From RYN-230 sp963711705 (GTDB lineage: Bacteria; Actinomycetota; Actinomycetes; Streptosporangiales; Streptosporangiaceae): a DNA stretch of 64,000 bases. The position numbers were made by a program, and so were the translations under genes. The DNA lies in NCBI GenBank assembly GCA_963711705.1, contig CAVQFM010000014.1, positions 1-64,000 on the forward strand. The letters run 5' to 3'. A model generated the notes under the pieces. That model saw nothing but the letters and a program-made list of their open reading frames with translations. It was not told where the DNA came from and ran no database searches. Within the stretch, counting starts at the first letter, position 1, and the number at the start of each line of letters is the position of its first letter. This document shows positions 1-7,369 of this stretch, in pieces.

Positions 1-526
1 CTCGTGGCCTATGACGTCGAAGGCCGGCCGTGGTCTCGGTGAGCAATGTCCCATCGCCGTCACCAAAGAACATGTGCCCGGCGTTGTCCCAGAAGGCATT
101 GTCGTAGTTGGTCCCCTGGTGCACGCATCCCAGCAGGGGGAGGCCCTGCCGGTCGATGGAATCGCGCTGGAAAACCGTCCAGTAGTAGTCATACGTGGCG
201 CCCAGCCCGTCGTAGGCCTGGTTTACCGCCTGGTCGGCAACAGCGGGTTGCCCCTCGGCGCGCACCGCGGTGCCGGGTGTCTGACCCGTGCTGTGCTGCT
301 GGTCATAGATGGTCCGGTTGGCCTGGCCGCCGACCCTGGCGAAAGTGACCGTCCTGACCGCAAAGGGCGCGACGCTCGCGGCAGCCTCGGCCCGGCTCAG
401 CCGGAATCTCCGGTCGAGGGCCATGGTGTCGAGCGCTGCCGCCCTCGTCTGTTCGTCGCCCGTACGGGCCACGCGCTCAAGAACGTGGGGCGGCAGGATG
501 CAATGCAACGAATGGTATTTGGTCAC
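1..526 (-). CDS. Protealysin-like M4 metallopeptidase, N-terminal part, cut by window edge and frameshifted
   Basis: Reading the minus strand from a GTG at 526 gives a protein starting VTKYHSLHCILPPHVLERV. The Cys-x-x-Pro-Pro segment is the short propeptide signature of protealysin-type M4 peptidases, which lack the long thermolysin propeptide. It continues into the thermolysin fold (AYDGLGATYDYYWTVF, TNYDNAFWDNAGHMFFGDGDG). The expected zinc-helix lead-in FDVIGHE is present at positions 24-1 but in the next frame: one extra base near 25 breaks the reading frame just before HExxH. The gene continues beyond the window. It lies directly downstream of an emfourin-like inhibitor gene. Family assignment is firm; whether the frameshift is real or a sequencing error is not decidable here. 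Confidence 0.85.
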   Translation of the reverse strand, partial: MTKYHSLHCILPPHVLERVARTGDEQTRAAALDTMALDRRFRLSRAEAAASVAPFAVRTVTFARVGGQANRTIYDQQHSTGQTPGTAVRAEGQPAVADQAVNQAYDGLGATYDYYWTVFQRDSIDRQGLPLLGCVHQGTNYDNAFWDNAGHMFFGDGDGTLLTETTAGLRRHRPR

Positions 527-659
527 GACGAATCTCCCCCCGTGTCGTGCACTACGGCCTAAAGGTACCAGAATAATGTCACAATGAAAAGTTCCCATTC
601 TCCGGTGTGATCTGCTGGATTGGCTTGAAAAAGCTGAGCCCTGGTGCGCTTGCTGGTGC

Positions 660-959
660 CTATGGGATAGGGCGTGCTCGGGTCGTCAGCTCGGCGATGA
701 GCGGGCGCAGGTCATCAGGGACCGCAGCTTCCGGCCATCGTAGAACGCGTCGCTCCCGGCCGTCGTCGATATGCAGTTCGTACGTGAAGCGGTCTGGCGC
801 CTGGGGAGTGCTGCTCGGCGGCTTGGCGGAGCCGGCCAGGAGGGCGCGGATCATGTCACCCTCGGCGGGAGAGAGCTCGTCGCTGTCGGTGTCTACCGCG
901 ATCGTGATTCCCGCGAGCCCTCCGCTTCGCCGAAATCCAACCCGCACCGGCGCGCTCAT
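660..959 (-). CDS. Emfourin-like protealysin inhibitor
   Basis: A 99-residue protein beginning MSAPVRVGFRRSGGLAGI, with VDTDSDELSP and a C-terminal half reading YELHIDDGRERRVLRW. The pattern of an N-terminal beta-strand with RSGGxAG, a short acidic turn and a central LxxLL helix matches emfourin, the small inhibitor of protealysin-like M4 peptidases first described in Serratia. No signal peptide is seen, in keeping with a cytoplasmic inhibitor. It sits 133 bp upstream of, and on the same strand as, the M4 peptidase, so the two probably form an enzyme/inhibitor pair. Here the inhibitor precedes the peptidase. The call rests on motif recall plus this neighbour. Confidence 0.75.
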   Translation of the reverse strand: MSAPVRVGFRRSGGLAGITIAVDTDSDELSPAEGDMIRALLAGSAKPPSSTPQAPDRFTYELHIDDGRERRVLRWPEAAVPDDLRPLIAELTTRARPIP

Positions 960-1345
960 GATTGCGGGGAGTGGCCGCCGAACGCCACTGGGATCCCGGC
1001 AGGGACACCGCCCCGCCAGCCAGCTGCGGGATGCTGGAGCCAGCGCGCAACCCGCCTGTGCCCCGGCACAAAGGTTCGATCAGTGAGCATGTGATCCTCG
1101 CCACCGCTGAAGTGCATGTGTTTCGCCCGCCCGAAAAAGAGAGCCACTGCCACCGTAATGAACCATACGCGCTGGCCCCCAAGCAAGGTCTGGGCTTCCG
1201 CTCACACGCTCTTGGCCAACTGCTTGGTGCGAAACCAGGCATACTCCGGGACTGCGGACGCCACACGGACAGAACGCCGTTTCACGCGGCGGAGAATGGG
1301 GTATCCGCTGCTCCGCGGCTATTCCAATGGGCAGGAATGGGCCGA

Positions 1346-1396
1346 CTGTAAAATCGTCGGCTCAGCCTACGTTGGTTCGAACCCAACACCTGCCAC
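1346..1396 (+). pseudogene. 3' fragment of tRNA-Tyr (anticodon loop to acceptor end); probable attachment site scar
   Basis: The segment carries a Tyr anticodon loop (CTGTAAA, anticodon GTA at 1348-1350), the class II variable arm typical of bacterial tRNA-Tyr (GGCTCAGCC, 1359-1367), a perfect T stem-loop (GTTGG TTCGAAC CCAAC, 1371-1387) and the 3' acceptor strand ACCTGCC plus A (1388-1395). A D-arm is absent and the 5' anticodon stem does not pair properly. GGCAGG at 1330-1335 could pair with the acceptor, but only 5-10 bases separate it from the anticodon arm. A sequence matching a tRNA only from anticodon loop to 3' end is what tyrosine-recombinase integration leaves at the distal end of an element. 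Confidence 0.75.
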
Positions 1397-1600
1397 TAGG
1401 TGAATCAGCAGTTCATGGACGCTTTGGCGTCCCTGTTGCATGTCTGGGCATGCAGCCAGATGCCATTGGAAGCGGCTGTGTGCCGCTGGTTGTGGGACAT
1501 ACGAGGGATGGCTATCGGCCCGGGGTAGGCCGCATCCGGCCTGGTTGCAGACTGCAACGGGGGCACCCGCGATGCCTTGCGGCCTGTGGATGGGGCACGG

Positions 1601-1711
1601 CATCCCGTTCTCCCGCAGGTACCGGCTCAGCGCCGCCGGGTCAGCCCGGCGGATGGCCTCCGGGGTATGGCAGCCGCTGACCAGGATCAGCGCGCTGCGG
1701 AGCTTATGCAC
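1601..1711 (-). mobile_element. IS110-type transposase remnant
   Basis: On the minus strand about 35 residues read LRSALILVSGCHTPEAIRRA followed by DPAALSRYLRENG, resembling the central linker of IS110-family transposases (a 'TPxAIRRxGxxxLxxxLR' pattern). Neither the DEDD catalytic part nor the C-terminal Ser-containing domain is visible around it, so this is only a scrap. The same frame then runs antisense through the tRNA fragment. Assignment is by motif memory and moderate. Confidence 0.4.
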
Positions 1712-1904
1712 AGCTGTGGGCCTGATGACACTGGTCAGCGGCCAAGGCTGGCGGGGGACCCCACTGTGCGGCCCGTGCCAAATTCTCCGGCCGCGAGGTT
1801 AGAGTCGGCGGGAGTGAACCAGCCACACCGGAAGAACGTGTAGCCGAGCCGATGATGCCGTTGCCTCCTGGGAACGGCCCCGGCCGGCAGTAGGGGAGGA
1901 CCGG

Positions 1905-3413
1905 ATGACCGGCACAGCGGCCAAGCCCAGGCCTGGCTTTCTCGACGGCCCGCTGCGCCTCTATATCGGTGGGGAGTTCATCGACACCGAGAACCGGCTG
2001 ACCGTCCTGGATCCGGCGACCGGGGAACCGCTCGCAGAAGTACCGCTCGCGGACGAGCGCGAGGTGGACCAGGCCGTCCGCGCGGCCAGTGCGGCTTTTC
2101 CGGGCTGGCGGTTTACCCCACCAGCCCAGCGGGCCCGCCTCATGTGGTTGCTGGCGGACCGACTGGAGGAGCACGCCGAGGAGTTCGCCACGATCGAGGT
2201 GCTGGATAACGGCAAGCCACTGGGCGAAGCCAAGGCGGTGGATATCGCCCTCACCGTGGAGTTGCTCCGCTACTACGCGGGCTGGGCGACCAAGATTGCC
2301 GGCTCCATCCCGCCGAATTCGATCCCCGGGATGCTCAGCATGGTCAGGCGCGAGCCGGTGGGGGTCGTTGCCGCCATCACGCCGTGGAACTTCCCGCTGC
2401 TGGAGGTGGCTTACAAGCTGGGCCCCGCCCTAGCGGCGGGATGCACATTGGTGGTGAAACCGTCTGAGCTTACGCCGCTGTCCACGCTTCGCCTGATGGA
2501 CCTGGTGCACGAAGTCGGCTTCCCCCGCGGGGTGGTCAACGTGGTCATCGGCGGCCCGGAGGTCGGTTCCTCGCTGGTACGGCATCCGCTGATCGACAAG
2601 ATTGCCTTCACCGGACAGACCGCGACCGGCAAAGCGATCCTGCGCGCATCCGCTGATGACCTCAAGCGGGTAACCCTGGAACTCGGCGGCAAGAGTCCCA
2701 ATATCGTCTTCGCGGACGCGGATCTTGATGCCGCGGCGAGCGGGGCATTCGGCGGGATCTTCTTCAACCAAGGCCAGGCTTGCGTGGCTGGGTCGCGGCT
2801 GTTCGCAGAGGCGCCCATCGCGGAAGCGCTAGTGGAGCGCGTCGCGGACAAGGCCAGGTCCCTGCGCCTGGGCCACGGTCTTGACCCGCAGACCGAGATG
2901 GGCCCGCTCATCTCGGCCCCTCACCGCGAGCGGGTGCTCGGATTCGTCGGTGACGCCGCGCAGCAGGGGGCCGAGGTGGTCGCGGGCGGCGGCGCCGCCG
3001 ATGCCGGGGGCCTGAACGGCTTCTTCATGCAGCCAACGGTGATTGCCGGCGTGCGTAACGAAATGCGGGTAGCGCAGGAGGAGATCTTCGGCCCGGTCTT
3101 GTCCGTCATTGCCTGGCACGACACCGACGAACTGAAGGCCCTTGCCAACGACGTCCGCTACGGGCTGGCTGCCGGAATCTGGAGCCGCGATACCAGCCGG
3201 GCCCTCCGGGTGGCCAACGAGCTTGAGGCTGGCACGGTCTGGATCAACACCTACGGCATGTTCGACGCCGCGGTGCCGTTCGGCGGCCGCAAGCACTCCG
3301 GGTTCGGCCGTGAACTCGGGGAAGAGGCGCTCGAGCCCTATCTGCAGTCCAAGTCCATCTGGGTTGACCTGGACGCGGCCGTACCGCAAGGCGGGCAGGG
3401 CATCAGCCGGTAA
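1905..3413 (+). CDS. NAD(P)-dependent aldehyde dehydrogenase
   Basis: A full-length 502-residue ALDH-superfamily enzyme, oxidising an aldehyde to its acid with NAD(P)+. Visible hallmarks are the cofactor/oxyanion segment ITPWNFPLLEV, the general-base Glu at about residue 259 in LELGGKSPN, the nucleophile Cys at residue 293 in FNQGQACVAGSR, and the late EEIFGPVLSVI motif. Closest subfamily by eye is betaine/aromatic aldehyde dehydrogenase; substrate is unknown. The ATG at 1905 has a GGGGAGG site about 5 bases upstream. It stands alone, with no same-strand neighbour within reach of an operon. Confidence 0.95.
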   Translation: MTGTAAKPRPGFLDGPLRLYIGGEFIDTENRLTVLDPATGEPLAEVPLADEREVDQAVRAASAAFPGWRFTPPAQRARLMWLLADRLEEHAEEFATIEVLDNGKPLGEAKAVDIALTVELLRYYAGWATKIAGSIPPNSIPGMLSMVRREPVGVVAAITPWNFPLLEVAYKLGPALAAGCTLVVKPSELTPLSTLRLMDLVHEVGFPRGVVNVVIGGPEVGSSLVRHPLIDKIAFTGQTATGKAILRASADDLKRVTLELGGKSPNIVFADADLDAAASGAFGGIFFNQGQACVAGSRLFAEAPIAEALVERVADKARSLRLGHGLDPQTEMGPLISAPHRERVLGFVGDAAQQGAEVVAGGGAADAGGLNGFFMQPTVIAGVRNEMRVAQEEIFGPVLSVIAWHDTDELKALANDVRYGLAAGIWSRDTSRALRVANELEAGTVWINTYGMFDAAVPFGGRKHSGFGRELGEEALEPYLQSKSIWVDLDAAVPQGGQGISR

Positions 3414-3575
3414 GCGCGAAGGACTGCAATGATGTGCAAGAAGTCCCACGCGAGGATTCTGGACGCCTGGGAGGCCAGGAACTGCCGCTAGGCCGGTGAC
3501 GCCCGGCGTGGTGCACGCTTCAGCCTGGCCGCGGCCCGGGCTTATCTCCTGGCCGGGCGGAGTCTGCTGGTGGCG

Positions 3576-4967
3576 TCAGCCGGGCAGGCTCTCGAGCGCA
3601 TCCGCAGCGATGGCGCTGACGAGCTGAGCGTGGTCACGCTCGTTCTGGTCGGCGTAGAGCTGGGCAAACCGGCTGATCGCAGCGGTGAACTTCTGGCCCT
3701 TCCCGATATAGCCGGCGATGGCCGCCGGGTCACCGGTCCGGGCATGAGCGCGGGCAAGGGCCTCACCGCATGCGATGGCGAACTCGGTGAGGCGGGGAGC
3801 GATCAGCTCGGTGGTCGGGATGATCTTCATGTCGCGGAATTGCCGTACGTAGTAGTCCTGGCCGTGCAGTGAGCCCCACCCGACGAATATGTCGGTGGCG
3901 CTCTGGATCAGCCGCTTGCCGCTGATCACCCGCTCGCCATGGTTGTCGTGGCGGCTGGGCTGCGTGTGAGTCTCGTATACCGACGGCCCCGCCTGCTTGA
4001 CCTGCAAAAACAGCGGATCGGCACCGCTTCGGCCCTCGAAGAGCATCAGATAGACCCGCATCCCCACACTGCCGACGCCCACCACCTGGCGGACCGTGTC
4101 AACCTCGGTGAACCGGTCGAACAGGACCCGCCGGTCCTCGGTGAGGGTGAGCCGGTAATCAGCGAGCAGGTGGGCGACGAGATCTGCCTGCTCGGAGTCG
4201 CTGATGGTCACGCGAAGCGGAGGATCCTCGGTGATCCGTGGGCGGCCGTGTGCCATCGTTGTGAGTTTGGCGAACGCCCCGCGGCTGGTGCGGCGGCTGC
4301 GCTTGCGCTCGATGTGGACCGAGACCCGTCCGCGGTCGGCCGGCTCGAAGTAGTCCACCAGGGCATCGACGTGCATCCCGTCATACCGAATGTCGAGTTC
4401 CGGCATGGTCGCGTACCGGCGGATGCGCCGACAGTAGGCCTCGACGCCCGCGTTGACCGCCGCGGTGGCCCGGGCCGGCCTGACCCGGTTCTCCCGCGCC
4501 GCCACTACCACGCTGGCAGCGAACCGCTCGACGTCCCACTCGAACGGGCCAGGCAGGGTCTCGTCGAAATCACGCAGGTCGAACGACAAGTTCCGCTCTG
4601 GTGTGGCCCACAGGCCGAAGTTCAGTATGTGGGCGTCCCCGCACAACTGCACCATCAGGCCACTGTCGGGCTGGGACGCGAGGTCGGCCGCCATGACCGC
4701 CGCGGCACCCCGGTAGTAGTTCCAGGCAGAGACCGCCATCCGCTGGTGGCGGATGGGGACCAGCTCGGGGACCCGCAACTGGTTCTGGGCCAGGATCGTC
4801 TCCAGCGCATCATGCCCGCGGTCACCCTCAGCCCAGTACCCGAGCGTGCCCCGCCGCACCCGCTTCCTCGCGGCCCGGCCTGAGGCCCGCCGTTCACTCT
4901 CGGTGGCCGGCAAATCGGGCAGGACGGCAGGCGACCCTGGCCGGCCCGGCGCGCCAGACCCGGTCAT
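3576..4967 (-). CDS. DUF2252 family protein
   Basis: A 463-residue cytoplasmic protein recognisable as DUF2252 by RVPELVPIRHQRMAVSAWNY, the LCGDAHILNFG segment, FDLRDFDETLPGPFEWD and the late QDYYVRQFRDMK. The family has a kinase-like fold (HxN and DxD-type elements in GDAHxxNFG and DxxDFDE) but no established substrate. The ATG at 4967 is preferred because GGGAG lies 6 bases upstream; an in-frame ATG at 5027 has no ribosome site and adds a Pro-rich low-complexity leader. It is convergent with the aldehyde dehydrogenase and stands alone. Confidence 0.9.
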   Translation of the reverse strand: MTGSGAPGRPGSPAVLPDLPATESERRASGRAARKRVRRGTLGYWAEGDRGHDALETILAQNQLRVPELVPIRHQRMAVSAWNYYRGAAAVMAADLASQPDSGLMVQLCGDAHILNFGLWATPERNLSFDLRDFDETLPGPFEWDVERFAASVVVAARENRVRPARATAAVNAGVEAYCRRIRRYATMPELDIRYDGMHVDALVDYFEPADRGRVSVHIERKRSRRTSRGAFAKLTTMAHGRPRITEDPPLRVTISDSEQADLVAHLLADYRLTLTEDRRVLFDRFTEVDTVRQVVGVGSVGMRVYLMLFEGRSGADPLFLQVKQAGPSVYETHTQPSRHDNHGERVISGKRLIQSATDIFVGWGSLHGQDYYVRQFRDMKIIPTTELIAPRLTEFAIACGEALARAHARTGDPAAIAGYIGKGQKFTAAISRFAQLYADQNERDHAQLVSAIAADALESLPG

Positions 4968-5193
4968 GAAGCTCCCGCTTCCAGTCGCGGGGGGCGGCGC
5001 TGGCGGTCGGCGGCAGCAACTGTGCATGCGGCCATGACAAACAAGGTAACGACCGTTGCCTCGCAGGCGAAACGACGGGCGCGGCAGCTTCCCGGCTCGC
5101 CGAGCGACTCGAGCTGCTTCGGTGCTGGCAGCCAGTCGAGCTTTCAGCCGTTCCGGGTGTGATCAGCACCTTGCCGGCCGCCCCAGGAAGGAA

Positions 5194-6090
5194 TCAGCCG
5201 CCCGCGAGGAAGTCATCGACGTCGGCGGCGAACCGGCTGTGGTGCTGGAAAAGGAAGCCGTGCGCCGAGTCCGGGTAGATCTTCAGCCGCGCATCGGGCA
5301 GCAGCCCGGTCAGCAGGTATGAGTAACGGGGCAGGATCATCGGGTCGCTGTCGCCGTTGGCGACGAAAACCGGGAGTTCGATGGCTGAGACTCGTTGGAG
5401 CAGCGAGTGGTTCGGGATCCCCCATCTGCACACGGCGTCGTATTGCGCCTGGCGGGTCTGCCACGTCGTCGGCACGTCTTGATTGACCTTCTTCCCGAAG
5501 ATGCGTCCGGCGGCCTGCTGCCCTGCTTCCCGGCTCGTGCTGGTGGGGGCAAAGAAGACGTCAATGTATCCCCCCGGATTCTGTTCCGGCTTACCAACTG
5601 CGCCGATCACCTCAGGTGCCCACCCGTGCATCCCGTCGGCGCCCTGCGGAGCCGAGGACGCGAGCACGGCGCGCCGAAGCAGATCGGGGCGAATGAGCGC
5701 GATCTCCTGTGCGACGAAGCTGCCGATCGAGAACCCGAGCAGATCGACCTTCTTGAGGCCCACAGCTTCGACGAATGCGATCGCGTCGTGAGCCATCGCC
5801 TCGATCGTGTTCGGCGTCATGCCGGTCGTGCCGCCAACGCCCCGGTTGTCGAACGTGATGACGCGCCGCCCTTTGGCGAGGGCGTCGATCAGAGCGGGAT
5901 CCCAGTTATCGAGATTCCCGCGGAAGTGCTGCAGCAGAACGAGCGGCACCTCGCCGGCTCCGAGATCGTGGTACGCGTACTCGATGCCGTCTTCGGCCGT
6001 GACTCGCCTGATCGAGGCATCGGCGTAACCCGACTGCGCATCGGTCGTCGGCTGGTCGCCTGTGCTTGTCATGACGGCAGTATCCGACAT
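5194..6090 (-). CDS. Alpha/beta hydrolase
   Basis: A 298-residue alpha/beta hydrolase. The oxyanion strand reads LVLLQHFRGNLDNWDP, the nucleophile elbow is GFSIGS (Ser), an acid is available in NGDSDPMI and the catalytic His in DSAHGFLFQHH. The family includes esterases, haloperoxidase-like enzymes and ring-cleavage-product hydrolases; substrate is not predictable. Starts at 6090 or 6072 are both possible (MSDTAV or MTSTGD); neither has a strong Shine-Dalgarno, and homology clearly starts after about residue 25. Confidence 0.88.
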   Translation of the reverse strand: MSDTAVMTSTGDQPTTDAQSGYADASIRRVTAEDGIEYAYHDLGAGEVPLVLLQHFRGNLDNWDPALIDALAKGRRVITFDNRGVGGTTGMTPNTIEAMAHDAIAFVEAVGLKKVDLLGFSIGSFVAQEIALIRPDLLRRAVLASSAPQGADGMHGWAPEVIGAVGKPEQNPGGYIDVFFAPTSTSREAGQQAAGRIFGKKVNQDVPTTWQTRQAQYDAVCRWGIPNHSLLQRVSAIELPVFVANGDSDPMILPRYSYLLTGLLPDARLKIYPDSAHGFLFQHHSRFAADVDDFLAGG

Positions 6091-6290
6091 GAGAGCCGGG
6101 GCGGCATCGCACGAACCTGCGATTTCAAAACTCAGCGGCGGCCGCCGAAACGGTTGCGGTCCCACGGAGACCGTCCGCCGGATCTCTGTTCTCTGTGCCG
6201 ATCAGGCACGCTCGCCCAGGCCTGTAGGCGACAGAATCCTGTTAACCCAGATGCGGAAACATCGTTCGTGAGCTGAGCCTAGATTGGCCG

Positions 6291-7007
6291 CTAGGTCGTC
6301 TCGATGGCCCTGAGGATCAGGTTGGCGGCGACGCTGGGGTGGGCGATGAACGTGGCGTGCGATCCTCCGCTCACTGACTCGACGTCGGCGTTCATCCGCT
6401 TGGCCATGAACCGCTGGCAGTCGGGCGCGATGGCATTGTCTTGCTCGGAGACCATGTACCAGGACGGCAGGTTCTTCCAGCCCGCGACTGTGGCCTTCTC
6501 CGTCAGGGCTGCCGCGCTGAGCGGCCGCTGGCTCACCGCCATCGGAGCAGCCACCCCGGCAGGAAGATCCGCGCAGAACGTCTGGTGGAAGTCTGAGATC
6601 TTGATGAACAGGTCGGGGCCGCCTGGCGCGCCGGGAGCATCGTACGGGCTGGGCACGCTGGTTGATGCCAGCAGTGGCGGCGGGAACGGTTCCTGGACGC
6701 TGGCGCAGCTCTCGCCTTTATCGAGTGCGAACGCTGATAGGAACACGAGCGCGATGACGTCGTTGACCACGGGAGCCGCTTGGGAGATCACGGCGCCACC
6801 GTAGGAGTGGCCGACGAGGATGATCGGCCCTTCAACGGTGGTGGTGAAGCGAACAATGGCGTCGGCGTCGAAAGCGAGGCTGCGCAGCGGGTTCATCGGC
6901 GCCCGGACGTCAACTGCGTGTGCCTGAAGCTCGCGGATCACCTCCGCGTATCCGGAGGCGTCGGCGAAGGCGCCGTGCACCAGAACGACAGTTGGGGTTG
7001 ATCCCAT
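6291..7007 (-). CDS. Alpha/beta hydrolase (GHSYGG type)
   Basis: A 238-residue small alpha/beta hydrolase: VVLVHGAFADASGY at the N-terminus, nucleophile elbow GHSYGGAV, acid in SEQDNAI and catalytic His in GGSHATFIAHP. It is a clear paralogue of the hydrolase at 45348-46049 (same start, same GHSYGG, same GWK/AWK-xLPSWY segment), so this family has at least two copies in the region. AGGAG precedes the ATG at a good distance. Substrate unknown; the subfamily is often annotated as esterase-like. Confidence 0.9.
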   Translation of the reverse strand: MGSTPTVVLVHGAFADASGYAEVIRELQAHAVDVRAPMNPLRSLAFDADAIVRFTTTVEGPIILVGHSYGGAVISQAAPVVNDVIALVFLSAFALDKGESCASVQEPFPPPLLASTSVPSPYDAPGAPGGPDLFIKISDFHQTFCADLPAGVAAPMAVSQRPLSAAALTEKATVAGWKNLPSWYMVSEQDNAIAPDCQRFMAKRMNADVESVSGGSHATFIAHPSVAANLILRAIETT

Positions 7008-7369
7008 GCCTGCTCCTCATGAACCGGTCGGTGTGAGACTTTCTCGCCGTTTCTATTTGATTCGGCTGGAGCCAGATCGATCATTACCATCAATGGTTCG
7101 CTATGCTGTCAATGTGACCACGAGGTTGCCCGCATCGTGGGCAATCATCAACCGGTATCGCGGCATCGCCACCCTTCTTGCTGAGGAGTCTCAGCCCATC
7201 CTGCTCTCTGGGAGTCGTTGTGTTTCAGGGTGACGACCGCCGGCCTGGGCCGCATCGCGCGATTGGGCCATGTCTTTCGCGCTGGCGAGAGGGCCCGCGG
7301 GCAGGGTGCTACTGCGGTGTCGATAGCCCGGGTGAGCCGGCTCGGTGCGGAACTGCGGTACGCGGTGGC
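7008..7369. other. Intergenic, no gene seen
   Basis: About 360 bases between the hydrolase start (7007, minus) and the regulator stop (7370, minus). It must contain the hydrolase promoter, and AT content is higher near 7060-7100. A 46-codon plus-strand frame from 7092 has no ribosome site and no recognisable motif. No hairpin or repeat was noticed. Confidence 0.4.

Larger units (their letters stand above)
960..1904. other. Intergenic stretch with remnants only
   Basis: No intact gene is convincing in these 945 bases. Two remnants lie inside: a 3' tRNA-Tyr fragment (1346-1396) and a transposase scrap (1601-1711, minus). The rest (960-1345, 1397-1600, 1712-1890) shows open frames without recognisable motifs. 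A good ribosome binding site (GGGGAGG, about 1893-1899) precedes the aldehyde dehydrogenase start at 1905. Confidence 0.5.

Noticed and set aside
956..1186. 76-codon minus frame with a hydrophobic start upstream of the inhibitor gene
   Set aside because: Overlaps the inhibitor start, no ribosome site recognised and no motif; insufficient to call.
1367..1600. Minus-strand frame ending VAGVGFEPT
   Set aside because: This C-terminus is the classic artefact of translating antisense through a tRNA T-arm; the reading frame crosses the tRNA-Tyr fragment.
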